A DNA stretch of 64,000 nucleotides from Flammeovirgaceae bacterium SG7u.111 (GCA_034044135.1 CP139021.1:1441635-1505634), one strand, 5' to 3'. Positions 1 through 8,123 are shown, counted from the first letter of the stretch. Notes: generated by a model from the letters alone, not told the origin. Numbers and translations are program-made.

Positions 1-66
1 AACCAGCAACAGGCAGAATACAGCCTTAGAAAACAATTAGGCTTCAAGTTTCAACAAACATCTTAA
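1..66 (+). CDS. C-terminal end of an upstream gene (partial)
   Basis: Frame 1 is open from the window edge to a TAA at 64-66, giving about 21 residues ending LGFKFQQTS. It stops 14 bp before the ATG of the YeeE-type transporter, spacing that fits an operon partner. YeeE/YedE proteins are often encoded as two half-size genes or beside a sulfur-metabolism gene, so the missing gene may be related, but too little is visible to name it. Confidence 0.4.
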   Translation, partial: NQQQAEYSLRKQLGFKFQQTS

Positions 67-80
67 AAAAATCAAATAAA

Positions 81-683
81 ATGGGTCCCTTAATTCCATT
101 ACTCGAAATATCAGACGAATACAATTTTTTGGTAGCTTTTGCCATCGGATTGGGCTTTGGCTTTGTGTTGGAGCAAGCAGGATTTTCCTCCAGCCGAAAG
201 CTGGCAGGCATGTTCTACGGCTACGACACCACCGTGCTGAAAGTATTCTTCACGGCTGCCATCACCGCCATGCTTGGGCTACTGTTCCTCAACTACTTTG
301 AGCTTATCGATCTCGAAATCATTTATGTAAATCATTATTACGTGACCTCGGCAATTATAGGAGGCATAATCATGGGAGCAGGGTTTATCATTGGAGGCTT
401 TTGCCCAGGCACCAGCGTTTGCGCAGCAGCTATTGGAAAAATAGATGCCATGTGGTTTTTGGGAGGCAGCTTCCTCGGTATCCTACTCTTCGGTGAGACT
501 TACCCTATTTGGGAAACCCTCTACAACGCCGAATACCTCGGTCCGCTAAAGCTTTCCGATTTCCTAGGCATGAGCGATGGACTACTCGCACTATTGATCA
601 TAGTAGCAGCAGTAGCCATGTTCTGGGTAGGCGAATGGTCGGAAAAAAAGTTTGGTAGGAAGGATATTACAAAAGAATTATAG
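81..683 (+). CDS. YeeE/YedE-type sulfur (thiosulfate) transporter, half-size
   Basis: A 200-residue inner-membrane protein with hydrophobic segments near residues 15-32, 50-72, 88-108, 123-140 and 165-184. The YeeE/YedE signature is visible: an N-terminal GFVLEQAGFSS and a central GGFCPGTSVCAA with Cys108 and Cys114, the kind of residues that in characterised YeeE hand thiosulfate through the membrane. It is about half the length of E. coli YeeE, as expected for the split form common in Bacteroidota. A rhodanese-like gene follows on the same strand, which supports a role in sulfur-species import or handling. The first ATG is used; the exact substrate is inferred. Confidence 0.85.
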   Translation: MGPLIPLLEISDEYNFLVAFAIGLGFGFVLEQAGFSSSRKLAGMFYGYDTTVLKVFFTAAITAMLGLLFLNYFELIDLEIIYVNHYYVTSAIIGGIIMGAGFIIGGFCPGTSVCAAAIGKIDAMWFLGGSFLGILLFGETYPIWETLYNAEYLGPLKLSDFLGMSDGLLALLIIVAAVAMFWVGEWSEKKFGRKDITKEL

Positions 684-713
684 CTGATGTGCTAATTGGC
701 TGATGTGCTGATG
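683..713 (+). repeat. short tandem repeat gctgatgtgctN
   Basis: Two copies of a 12-bp unit (683-694 gctgatgtgcta, 699-710 gctgatgtgctg) lie directly after the YeeE stop codon, separated by 4 bp. Similar degenerate 'gatgtgctaat' wording recurs in the hutI-hutU gap near 58300. Function unknown. Confidence 0.5.
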
Positions 714-738
714 AAAAAAGCAATCAAATAAAGCCGTC

Positions 739-758
739 ATTCCCACGAAAGTGGGAAT
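739..758 (+). repeat. dRS3-like palindrome ATTCCC-N8-GGGAAT
   Basis: The 20-bp sequence ATTCCCacgaaagtGGGAAT is an 8-bp stem (attcccac/gtgggaat) with a GAAA loop, preceded by gtc. It matches the core of the ATTCCCN8GGGAAT repeats known as dRS3 in Neisseria and of similar dispersed repeats in other phyla. Its position 55 bp past the YeeE stop means it could also end transcription, although no T-run follows. Confidence 0.6.
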
Positions 759-830
759 CTCCTACCTATTACAGAACCAAGTATCATAAATCTTTGGTTC
801 TTTTAGTAAGTAGATTTACCTAATTAATCG

Positions 831-912
831 ATACAAAACCTATAAGGTTTAATGCATTGCAATCGACTTATAATCATCTTTTTACAGAAATCTTATAGGT
901 TTGGTTTTGTAT
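831..912. repeat. imperfect inverted repeat built on aaacctataag
   Basis: Left arm 831-850 (atacaaaacctataaggttt) pairs with right arm 888-912, which reads aaatcttataggtt followed by tggttttgtat. The arms share the outer atacaaaacc and the inner aaacctataag with a 5-base offset. The arrangement suggests a degenerate intergenic repeat, and it sits about 85 bp upstream of the rhodanese-like gene, where it could affect transcript structure. Confidence 0.5.
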
Positions 913-994
913 GTTTGTTTTGGTCTAGTTACTTAGAGTAAATTGGAAAAAATAACTTGCAATCTGTACGCCTGAAACTTGTAACCTTAAGATT

Positions 995-1615
995 ATGAAA
1001 ACCAGAACCCTTTTATCACTCGCTATTGTACTGCTTGGCTCGGTAGCGGCTTTTTTGCCCACCAAAAAGAACAACTCAGCCAAGTTGAGCGCAACCGAAA
1101 TGATGCGTGAGCTGGAGCTCGAAACCTTCCGCATCAGTACCGATGAGCTGGCAAGCTCGCTTATCAATGCCGACCCGTCCATCATGCTGATCGACTTACG
1201 AGATGCGGCTACTTATGAGAAAAATTCGTTGCCTGGCGCACTCAATATCCCTTTCGATAGCATCATGAGCGAAAACTGGCAGCTCTATTTCGACCAAGTG
1301 AATACGAGGAAAAACATCCTTTATTCCGACACCGATGCCAAGGCACTGGAAGCGTGGATGCTCATCAGGCAACTTGGTATGAAAAACAACTATGTGCTCA
1401 CGGGTGGGGTAGAAGCTTGGGAAAAGACCATTATCAAACCTGAGTTACCTAAAACTAGCGAGGCTGAAGAAGCGTTTGCCCTCTACCAAAAACGCTTGGC
1501 AGCCAGTGCTTTCTTCACGGGAAAAGGGCTGGACAGCGGTAGCAGCAAGCTAAAGGTCAAGAAAATGCCCATCAAACGCAAAAAGAAAAAAGCCGTGGAA
1601 GGTGGGTGTAGTTAA
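995..1615 (+). CDS. exported rhodanese-like domain protein lacking the catalytic Cys
   Basis: A 206-residue protein with an N-terminal hydrophobic segment (residues 4-21) and a rhodanese fold: IDLRDAATYEKNSLPGALNI at 66-85 is the classic domain start, and YVLTGGVEAW at 133-142 the classic end. Where the active-site loop should begin with Cys, the sequence is ILYSDTDAKA, placing Ser at position 111. The domain is therefore probably not a sulfurtransferase and may bind or regulate instead. The tail is Lys-rich (residues 186-200) and ends GGCS, so one Cys remains at the extreme C-terminus. It lies downstream of the YeeE transporter, but with a 310-bp gap containing repeats. Confidence 0.8.
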   Translation: MKTRTLLSLAIVLLGSVAAFLPTKKNNSAKLSATEMMRELELETFRISTDELASSLINADPSIMLIDLRDAATYEKNSLPGALNIPFDSIMSENWQLYFDQVNTRKNILYSDTDAKALEAWMLIRQLGMKNNYVLTGGVEAWEKTIIKPELPKTSEAEEAFALYQKRLAASAFFTGKGLDSGSSKLKVKKMPIKRKKKKAVEGGCS

Positions 1616-1641
1616 GAAATGAAATATGTGGTTTCAATTTC

Positions 1642-1671
1642 AAAGGTCTGTGAGTTGCAGGCCTTTTTTTT
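1642..1671 (+). terminator. intrinsic terminator of the rhodanese-like gene
   Basis: Stem aaaggtctg (1642-1650) pairs with caggccttt (1658-1666), with one G-U pair, followed by a run of T. It sits 26 bp after the stop and before the convergent acetyltransferase gene. Confidence 0.75.
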
Positions 1672-1676
1672 ATCCG

Positions 1677-2297
1677 TTACTCCAATTTTTCCACCTCATT
1701 TCCAGTCAAGTACTGCAAATTTTCTGTGATTTTTTCAATCTCCCAGTCCCACCATTTTAGGGCGAGCAGTTTTTCAATTTGCTCTTCAGAAAACCGTTTT
1801 CTGATTTCCTTGGCAGGATTGCCGCCGACTATGGAATAAGGAGCAACGTCTTTAGTTACAGTCGAATTTGAGCCGATAATCGCTCCGTCGCCAATGGTTA
1901 CACCCGCCATAATGGTGGCGTTGTAGCCAATCCAAACATCGTTACCTATCACCGTATCGCCTTTGCTGGGGTAAGTTTTGCCCTCCATTGCATGCTCCCA
2001 TCCGTTTTGGAAAATAGCGAAGGGGTAGGTAGAAACCGCATCGGTGAGGTGGTTAGCCCCATTCATAATGAAAGTTACTCCTGAAGCAATCATGCAAAAC
2101 TTCCCGATGACAAGCTTGTCTCCCACAAAGTCGAAATGATACTTTACATTCTTCTCGAAGTTATGGACATCTTCAAAATCGTCGTAATACGTATAGTCCC
2201 CCACAATGATGTTGGGGTTTTTAATGATGTTTTTCAGAAAACAAAGCCTTTCGTAGTTTTCCAGTGGGAAAACTGTGTTTTTATCTGGACCTGTCAT
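1677..2297 (-). CDS. CatB/Vat-family O-acetyltransferase (left-handed beta-helix)
   Basis: A 206-residue hexapeptide-repeat acyltransferase. Imperfect [LIV]-G-x4 repeats run through residues 113-150 (IGNDVWIGYNATIMAGVTIG), followed by VGGNPAKEIRKRF, the usual end of the helix. NGANHLTDAVSTYPF contains His83, the position of the catalytic His in xenobiotic acetyltransferases, and WWDW near 162 is typical of the Vat/CatB C-terminal segment. Such enzymes transfer acetyl from acetyl-CoA to a hydroxyl of a small molecule; members include streptogramin and chloramphenicol acetyltransferases. The chromosomal setting gives no hint of substrate, so drug resistance is possible but not shown. Confidence 0.88.
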   Translation of the reverse strand: MTGPDKNTVFPLENYERLCFLKNIIKNPNIIVGDYTYYDDFEDVHNFEKNVKYHFDFVGDKLVIGKFCMIASGVTFIMNGANHLTDAVSTYPFAIFQNGWEHAMEGKTYPSKGDTVIGNDVWIGYNATIMAGVTIGDGAIIGSNSTVTKDVAPYSIVGGNPAKEIRKRFSEEQIEKLLALKWWDWEIEKITENLQYLTGNEVEKLE

Positions 2298-2479
2298 AGT
2301 GGTTAGATTGATAAATTTGATTCTTTAAGAAACTGCTTGACAAATAACTTATAGGAAAAAGTTGAAGGAAAATAGTTTGGAAGCTAGGGGTTATGCAAAG
2401 ACGGTAATAGGTCTACAGCGTACACTATTATTTGATTTCTAGCTTCCAATCTCTAACTTCTCTCGTTTTTTACCCTAAA

Positions 2480-3085
2480 TTACTCTCTCACTTTCCCCGT
2501 TAATACGCTCACTTTTCCGTTGAAAGGGTTGCCTGAAGAGCGGCGGAATGAAACTACTTGTCCCACGTGCCACACGGCATCTTCTATAGGGCCATTTATC
2601 AAATTCCAAAAGGGAAATTCGGTTTTAGAATCGCCTCTTTGGAAAATAATATTCATGTTTTCCATTTCTTTAGGATCGGCTTTTTTGAGCAAATCGCTTG
2701 CTTCTTTCAGTATTAGCAATGTTTTACTGCGCATTTCATCAAAGCTGAGTTTTTTTTCAGAGGAGCTGCCGTTGGTTACATTTTTTGCCGCATTCAAAAT
2801 CATATTGGAAAGACCATAAATGTGCTCAATGGTTTCCATACTTGTTCGAGCCGTTTCGTTGGGCTTGTAGTTCAGGTCTTCTTCTCTAAGTCCTTCCGTA
2901 GCCCAGTAGTAGCGGAAGCCCAAGCCATCTACCATCCGTGCGGCTACCGTGGTGGCGGTGAAAGTTTCAGGGCATTCAGTTAATTGTCGATAGGGTAGGG
3001 GGCTATCTTGTTCCATAGATTCTTCTGTTTGTGCTAAACTGGCTTGACAAAGGCATGTCAAAAGTAAAATAAGAATTGCTTTCAT
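2480..3085 (-). CDS. secreted DinB-like four-helix protein
   Basis: I start at the ATG at 3085 because it opens directly on a signal peptide (MKAILILLLTCLCQASLAQ); an in-frame ATG at 3121 would put twelve charged or polar residues in front. The mature part has His-containing helices (TIEHIYGLSNMI, DAVWHVGQVVSFRRSSGNP) resembling DinB/YfiT-type metal-binding four-helix bundles; the HxxQ near the end matches the usual third ligand region. Bacteroidota carry many secreted DinB-like proteins of unknown role. The gene stands alone between the acetyltransferase and a large hairpin. Confidence 0.7.
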   Translation of the reverse strand: MKAILILLLTCLCQASLAQTEESMEQDSPLPYRQLTECPETFTATTVAARMVDGLGFRYYWATEGLREEDLNYKPNETARTSMETIEHIYGLSNMILNAAKNVTNGSSSEKKLSFDEMRSKTLLILKEASDLLKKADPKEMENMNIIFQRGDSKTEFPFWNLINGPIEDAVWHVGQVVSFRRSSGNPFNGKVSVLTGKVRE

Positions 3086-3139
3086 ACGATTTTTTTGAGG
3101 TTGAAAAGGAAGAGCTGGCAAGATATAAAAGAAAGCATG

Positions 3140-3207
3140 AGTACGGTCTCAACCAAAAAACACCTTTGCTTAGAGGGGCAAAGGTGTTTTTTGGTTGAGA
3201 CCGTACT
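3140..3207. terminator. perfect 30-bp inverted repeat, probable bidirectional terminator
   Basis: Arms 3140-3169 and 3178-3207 are exact reverse complements over 30 bp around an 8-base loop (ttagaggg). Each arm contains an A6 or T6 run (ccaaaaaacacc/ggtgttttttgg), so the transcript of the gene ending at 3213 would form a stem rich in A-U. It lies 5 bp beyond that stop codon, the position of an intrinsic terminator, but is two to three times longer than the other terminators in this window. Confidence 0.75.
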
Positions 3208-3212
3208 TTGGT

Positions 3213-3632
3213 TTAAGACAGCATCATGTCGTATTGGTTAAGAATTTCGTCGTCGAGCCATGCTTTTGATTGGTACTCCGATTCAAATTCTTCTACAGCA
3301 AGGTTTTTTCTGATAAGCGCAGTTTTTAGGCTGGCTACATAATAATTAGGTTTATCTTGGTCAATTATAAGAGCAACTCGTTTGAGACCTTGCGCAACAG
3401 CATGGGGAACCACTATCCTCGAAATCCACATGAGATCGTCAGAAGTGATTTGCTCTACATTTTCAGTTTGGATGATCCAGTTTTCAGCTTTGTTTTTTAG
3501 CAAAAGTTCAAATGCTTTGTTGAAAACAAGACGTATGTGGCGACTATCTGGAACTTCATGCCACATTGTACTGATAGCGTTTAGCTTTGAGTCGAACAGT
3601 AGGGATTCTTGAGGAGATTGAAAATTATGCAT
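3213..3632 (-). CDS. SpoIIAA-like/STAS-related small cytoplasmic protein
   Basis: 139 residues with no signal or membrane segment. The pattern of alternating strands and helices with SRHIRLVFNKAFELLL, then WIIQTENVEQITSDDLMWI, then RVALIIDQDKPNYYVASLK resembles SpoIIAA-like proteins common in Bacteroidota. The gene at 6203 has the same layout (LLDQYYMHVQPDDFAWCM, then SVAIIPAVNFVGNFQVKE), so the two look like distant paralogs. Function is unknown. It is monocistronic, ending at the 30-bp hairpin. Confidence 0.65.
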   Translation of the reverse strand: MHNFQSPQESLLFDSKLNAISTMWHEVPDSRHIRLVFNKAFELLLKNKAENWIIQTENVEQITSDDLMWISRIVVPHAVAQGLKRVALIIDQDKPNYYVASLKTALIRKNLAVEEFESEYQSKAWLDDEILNQYDMMLS

Positions 3633-4581
3633 GTGCTACAGGTTTAGTTATTTTATTAAATTGGTAATATATCTGACAAAGTTGAGTGTTTTTAAGAAGT
3701 CTTTTCTACTAACTTTTTTATTAAGAATAAAGTTAGTACTTCCTTTAAAAAGATAGAAGATATTATTTTTAATAGATTGAAAATATATTCATTTTTTTAT
3801 AGAAAACCAATGATTTATTTCATTCTTTTTGTATGATAATCATTAACTTACATATTTTGATAGCTATGTAAGTTGTTTTGTTATAGGTGTGTTAATCACA
3901 GGTTTTATTTGTGTTAGCTTATAGTAAAGCCTGAAAATAGCACCTTTAAACTAGTAGATATAGTCAATATTCTATATTTAAAGTACAGGTGTCTGTCGCT
4001 ATATTTCGCATGTAATAAACACTATATAATTTGTTTTTTGGTAGTGTACGTATATTCAACTCCTACTAAAAAGAATTTATTGCTTTTATCTCAATTAGGT
4101 GTTTGTTTTTCAGGAAGTTAGTCTTATATATTTTAGGGTTTTATCCAGTTCAGTAAGGTAAACAAAGAGCATTAGGGTAAAAAATAGATTGTATGCTTAG
4201 GATTAGTTAATATATTAAAATAAAAATAATGACAATCCGAAAAATGTTATAAGCTGATGGTGAAGGATTTGAGTGTTTTTTTCTTCTGAATTCACACTTC
4301 CTGTTTGTGGTTCATTTTCAGAAGTATAACCAACTTTTCAGGGCTACACTGTTTTTTGGGTAAGGCGGTTTTTTTTAGGACATCGGTCAGGTTGAAAAAC
4401 CTCTTTTTTTTCTGGCAAGATGGGGGAAGGGAGAATCATGTAGGCTATATCCCGGGTTGCGATAGTGAAGACATTAGAATGAATCCTGTAAAGATTTTTT
4501 TGATCGTGGTTTTTAATGTTTTGAAGCGGAAAAATCTATACAAATCAACCTGTGATATAGCCTATTCTAAAAATTAATGTA
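3633..4581. other. 949-bp AT-rich stretch without a supported gene
   Basis: Very AT-rich with many stops in all frames. A 90-codon open frame at 4305-4577 on the + strand has no recognisable family, signal or context and looks accidental. One 11-bp inverted repeat is visible (taggctatatc at 4441-4451, gatatagccta at 4554-4564). Nothing else is recognised. Confidence 0.5.
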
Positions 4582-5079
4582 TTATTCAATTATGGCATTG
4601 GCTCCTATTGTCGCAATTTCGTGATCTTGCTCTATTGTGCCTCCACTCACGCCAATGGCGCCAATAATCTTTCCTTCTTTGTTCTTAATAGGCACACCGC
4701 CGGGGAAGGTTATCAAGCCATCATTGGACTCTTCGATATTATAAATTATTCCTCCAGGTTGTGTAAGTTTCCCTAATTCTCCAGTAGCAATGTCGAAATA
4801 CCTTGCCGTTTTTGCCTTTTTTATAGCAACATCTATACTTCCCAAATAAGATTCATTCATACGGATAAAGGCTTTCAAATTAGCCCCGGCATCTACTACA
4901 GCGATGTTTACCAATACATTAGAATCCTCCGCCTTTTTCTTTGCAGTCAGCACTGCTTTTAGCGCTTCTTCATGTGAGATGTCGTTAGTAATTTGTGCAT
5001 TTGCAGCATTAAACTGTACAGAGAGTGCAAGTAATACAACTACAATAATTGAAGCTTTCAATTGGCTAAGTAAGTTCAT
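4582..5079 (-). CDS. secreted GlcG/HbpS-family protein
   Basis: The start at 5079 is chosen because it opens on a clean signal peptide (MNLLSQLKASIIVVVLLALS, then AANAQ); in-frame ATGs further up (5214, 5172) would add a Lys-rich leader unlike the family. The mature domain is GlcG/HbpS (DUF336): EEALKAVLTAKKKAEDSNVL, VVDAGANLKAFIRMNES, the Gly-rich FPGGVPI, and IGAIGVSGGTIEQDHEIA. HbpS binds haem outside the cell in Streptomyces; GlcG sits in glycolate operons. Neither partner is nearby. It lies downstream of and in the same direction as a Crp/Fnr gene (169 bp apart), which may control it. Confidence 0.85.
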   Translation of the reverse strand: MNLLSQLKASIIVVVLLALSVQFNAANAQITNDISHEEALKAVLTAKKKAEDSNVLVNIAVVDAGANLKAFIRMNESYLGSIDVAIKKAKTARYFDIATGELGKLTQPGGIIYNIEESNDGLITFPGGVPIKNKEGKIIGAIGVSGGTIEQDHEIATIGANAIIE

Positions 5080-5248
5080 TATGATTTCAGAGCTTTTTTT
5101 TGGGCTGTTTTTAAGATTATTGCCATGCAAATCCTTGTGACTTGTTGAAATAAATAATGCTTTTTTCATCATGTTTTTTCGTTTGAATGCAAAGTTTACA
5201 AACGTATTTGACAAAAAAGTTGAACAAGTTCAACTCTGAATAAAAGCC

Positions 5249-5830
5249 TCAACTAGTTTTAGGTTGTTTCTTCAGTTTGCTTAGAAACTCATGAGTTATC
5301 CCTAGGTAGCTCGCAATTTGTTTGTCGGTCACTTTTGATGAAATATCAGGATAAGTGGTTAAAAAGTAATGATATCTTTCTTTTGCCGTAAGGCAATTAT
5401 TTCGAATCAAGCGTCTTTGCCATGCAACGAGTGCTTTTTGGGACATTACTCTAAATAACTTTTCTACAAAAGGGTGGGACTCGTAAAGTGCCAGTTTATC
5501 TGCCCGGTTTATCAAAAGCACTTTACTATCTTCTAAAGCTTGTATGTTTAGATCAGATGGGGTTCGGTTCATGAAACTATCTATGTCCATCAACCACCAG
5601 TCTTTTACAGCGAAATACAAGGTGTTTTCATTTCCTTCATTATCAATCGTGAATATCCTAAAACAGCCTTCTAACACAAAACCTTCATACTTACACACTT
5701 TTCCTTGTGTTAATAAGAAATCTTTTTTCTTAATTGACTTAGGATGAAAATGCTTGCAAAATTCCTCTAACTCTGTATCGGAAAGCTGAATGTTTTTCTT
5801 GATATTTTCTTTCAGTAAATCGTCTTTCAT
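5249..5830 (-). CDS. Crp/Fnr-family transcriptional regulator
   Basis: 193 residues: an N-terminal cyclic-nucleotide-binding-like beta-roll (about 15-120, with LTQGKVCKYEGFVLEGCFRI and ENTLYFAVKDWW) and a short C-terminal helix-turn-helix (VTDKQIASYLGITHEFLSKL, about 166-185). The canonical cAMP-binding RxS motif and Fnr cluster cysteines are not evident, as usual for Bacteroidota members of this family, so the signal is unknown. The downstream secreted GlcG-like gene is the likely first target by proximity. Confidence 0.87.
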   Translation of the reverse strand: MKDDLLKENIKKNIQLSDTELEEFCKHFHPKSIKKKDFLLTQGKVCKYEGFVLEGCFRIFTIDNEGNENTLYFAVKDWWLMDIDSFMNRTPSDLNIQALEDSKVLLINRADKLALYESHPFVEKLFRVMSQKALVAWQRRLIRNNCLTAKERYHYFLTTYPDISSKVTDKQIASYLGITHEFLSKLKKQPKTS

Positions 5831-5985
5831 TAATGTAAATATGTGTTGAAAACTTGTAAGGGAATTACTGGATTTTTGCTCAGCTGTTGATTTTTGAACG
5901 GTTTTTCATCAAATGTAAAATAGTTGATGTTCATTCTCAAAAACAGGCAGAATAGAAAACTGTTTCTTAATAAATCTTACAAAAA

Positions 5986-6014
5986 TTGACCATAAAAACG
6001 GTTTTCTTGGTCAA
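5986..6014. promoter_or_regulatory. dyad ttgacca-N15-tggtcaa, possible operator
   Basis: ttgacca (5986-5992) and tggtcaa (6008-6014) form an inverted repeat within the 372-bp gap between the Crp/Fnr gene and the SpoIIAA-like gene at 6203. A TACATTTG (6020-6027) that fits the Bacteroidota -7 box follows immediately, so the dyad would overlap the promoter. Binding by the adjacent Crp/Fnr protein is a guess; the spacing is wider than a normal Fnr box. Confidence 0.3.
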
Positions 6015-6202
6015 AATACTACATTTGCAGGCTGTGGGGTTTTGTTCAAAAAAAGGTTCTGGTGATGTTCCGAGTTTAAAAATTATGTCCCCATCCTGAT
6101 TTTTTGAGTTTTTTCATTCCACATTCCAATTATAATTGCCAAATTCAGGACCATTACTAATCAAACCATTGTTATTTTAGAAATACCCAATTTACTTGCC
6201 AA

Positions 6203-6622
6203 ATGAGTAAAGATCATAAGATATTATTTAAAGGTGAAACTATCACCATTGTCCTGCATAAGTCCCCTGCTTATCTGGAAATGATATTTTATGGATATAC
6301 GCACAGCGAAGAGTTCAGAAGAGCGTGGAATACAGTTCTTGATTTTAAAAACACAAAGGATTTTAGCGGAAGGATATTGTTAGATCAATACTACATGCAC
6401 GTGCAGCCCGATGATTTTGCATGGTGTATGAAAGAATGGTTTCCCAAGGCAGTGAAAAAGTGTTCTCCCAAAAGCTCAGTGGCTATTATTCCGGCGGTAA
6501 ACTTTGTGGGCAACTTTCAGGTGAAAGAAGATTCGAAGGAGGTGCAAACCAAGTACCCCGACATTAAAGTCCAGTTCTTCGAGAATTTTGACGGGGCAAT
6601 TGAATGGCTTGAAAAAAGATAG
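6203..6622 (+). CDS. SpoIIAA-like/STAS-related small cytoplasmic protein
   Basis: 139 residues, the same length as the protein encoded at 3213-3632. Visible landmarks are ITIVLHKSPAYLEMIFYGY (strand pair), ILLDQYYMHVQPDDFAW (central strand and helix), SSVAIIPAVNFVGNFQVKE, and a C-terminal VQFFENFDGAIEWL helix typical of SpoIIAA-like STAS folds. No phosphorylatable DSxG motif is present. It ends 1 bp before the convergent serine hydrolase stop. Confidence 0.65.
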   Translation: MSKDHKILFKGETITIVLHKSPAYLEMIFYGYTHSEEFRRAWNTVLDFKNTKDFSGRILLDQYYMHVQPDDFAWCMKEWFPKAVKKCSPKSSVAIIPAVNFVGNFQVKEDSKEVQTKYPDIKVQFFENFDGAIEWLEKR

Positions 6623-6623
6623 A

Positions 6624-8021
6624 TTATTCAGGAATTCCTTCCAATACATCGGCAACAAAGTCTCCCAAGTTCCAAGCATCTCTATTATAAGTAAGCCCTA
6701 ACCTTACAATCACGACATCTCTGCTGGGGATAATCACTACATTTTGGCCTTCGAAGCCCGAGGGGAAATACATATCGGCTGGGGCATTGGGGAAGCGTCT
6801 GTTTTCTGGGTTACCAGGTTCGCCAGCATTGAGCCAAAACTGTGCTCCATAGCCACCACGGTCAGATTTTGGAGTAGGTGTTGCCGAATATTCAGCCCAG
6901 CCTTTGGGTAAGATTCTTTCCCCGTTCCAAACGCCATCGTTGAGGTAGAGCAAGCCGTACCTCGCCCAGTCTCTTGTAGTTGCATACATAAATGATGAGC
7001 CCACAAAAGTACCCGATGGATCGGTTTCCATAATGGCTGAGTTCATGCCTAATTTATGGAAAAGTCTGTTGTAGGGAAAGTGCCAGTAGTCGAGATCGCT
7101 ATCAAATTGGTCGCGCACTATTTGGGAAATGATGTTGGTAGTGCCGCTCGAATAATACCATTCGCCGTCTGGCTCGGTACGAAGCAGTGTTTGCACTGCG
7201 TATCCAGATGCGCTTTTACTTCCAAAAAGCATCTTGGTGGCATCGGTATAACCGAAATATTCTTCTTCGAAATCCAGCCCGCTGCTCATTCGCATGAGTT
7301 GGTCGAGGGTAATTGCATTTCTGGGGTCGGCAGAATCTTGCCATTCGGTTACAGGAGCTTTTTCTTCTAACGTCAATTTTCCATCTTTCACTAGCAGCCC
7401 CACCAGCGAATTGGTCACACTTTTGGTCATGGACCAGCCTAATAGGGGAGTATTTTCATCAAACCCTTCTCCATACCTTTCTGCTACTATTTTCCCCTTG
7501 TACACGACTACAACGCCTCTAGTATTTTTTATGAGTTCGGGGTTGTCTTCTGTAAAAATCTTGTCTAAAGCTTTTTCAATTTTTGCTTGATCAACGCCTT
7601 GGGGAATAGGCAGCGTATCGAGGTCGCCAATAGGCCAGGCGAGTGTGTCTTGCATGGGGTAAATTGGCTTGGGGAGGTCTATTCCTTGGTTTTGGAGCTC
7701 TTGGGCGGGTATGCCGTTGACCAAAACGCAGCCTAGCCCTTCTCGGTAAACTGCTGTTTTTTCCGCCATTCCTGAAATAGAAGCCGTCACGCTCTTATTT
7801 TCGTAATCTACTTGGGTATCAATAAATCCATTGTAGTTAAAAAGTTCTTGTTCCACCCCGCTCTCTTCGCTTCGGTCGGCAACAAACACGCAGGAACAAA
7901 GTATTTTGGCAGAATAAGCTGTGCCTACCGTCCCAAAATTATAGGCATAGTTGAACGCATAGCCCAAGCCAATCAGAAGAAGGGTTAGGATTGAATAGAG
8001 GATTGTTTTTTTTATGCTCAT
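6624..8021 (-). CDS. membrane-anchored serine hydrolase of the beta-lactamase (class C) family
   Basis: 465 residues. An N-terminal hydrophobic helix (about 6-27) anchors or exports the protein. The penicillin-binding/class C fold is shown by GWSMTKSVTNSLVG (Ser197 nucleophile, Lys200), a YSSGT around residue 290 as the Tyr motif, and GGYGAQFWLN in the third motif region. These enzymes hydrolyse esters, amides or peptides in the periplasm (relatives include 6-aminohexanoate-dimer hydrolase and EstB-type esterases); antibiotic resistance is not implied. It is transcribed divergently from the M1 peptidase. Confidence 0.87.
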   Translation of the reverse strand: MSIKKTILYSILTLLLIGLGYAFNYAYNFGTVGTAYSAKILCSCVFVADRSEESGVEQELFNYNGFIDTQVDYENKSVTASISGMAEKTAVYREGLGCVLVNGIPAQELQNQGIDLPKPIYPMQDTLAWPIGDLDTLPIPQGVDQAKIEKALDKIFTEDNPELIKNTRGVVVVYKGKIVAERYGEGFDENTPLLGWSMTKSVTNSLVGLLVKDGKLTLEEKAPVTEWQDSADPRNAITLDQLMRMSSGLDFEEEYFGYTDATKMLFGSKSASGYAVQTLLRTEPDGEWYYSSGTTNIISQIVRDQFDSDLDYWHFPYNRLFHKLGMNSAIMETDPSGTFVGSSFMYATTRDWARYGLLYLNDGVWNGERILPKGWAEYSATPTPKSDRGGYGAQFWLNAGEPGNPENRRFPNAPADMYFPSGFEGQNVVIIPSRDVVIVRLGLTYNRDAWNLGDFVADVLEGIPE

Positions 8022-8115
8022 TGCCGAAGGGTATTTTTTGTTAGATGACCAATATTACTTCAAAATGTTCTTTTTTGGGGCAACAAACTAAAATTTTATT
8101 CTTTCTATTTTATCT

Positions 8116-8123
8116 TAATTTTG
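8116..8123 (+). promoter_or_regulatory. Bacteroidota -7 box of the M1 peptidase gene
   Basis: TAATTTTG fits TAnnTTTG and lies 42 bp upstream of the chosen ATG at 8165. The -33 region is only a T-rich stretch (about 8094-8097). Confidence 0.45.

Noticed and set aside
1677-2297. Antibiotic-resistance gene
   Set aside because: Vat/CatB-like folds act on many substrates and nothing around it suggests a resistance cassette.
4441-4564. 11-bp inverted repeat (taggctatatc) spaced by about 100 bp
   Set aside because: Short, AT-rich and widely separated; easily by chance, no gene between that would suggest a mobile unit.
4305-4577. 90-codon open frame in the AT-rich gap
   Set aside because: No family resemblance, odd composition rich in Phe, no promoter or partner; likely chance.
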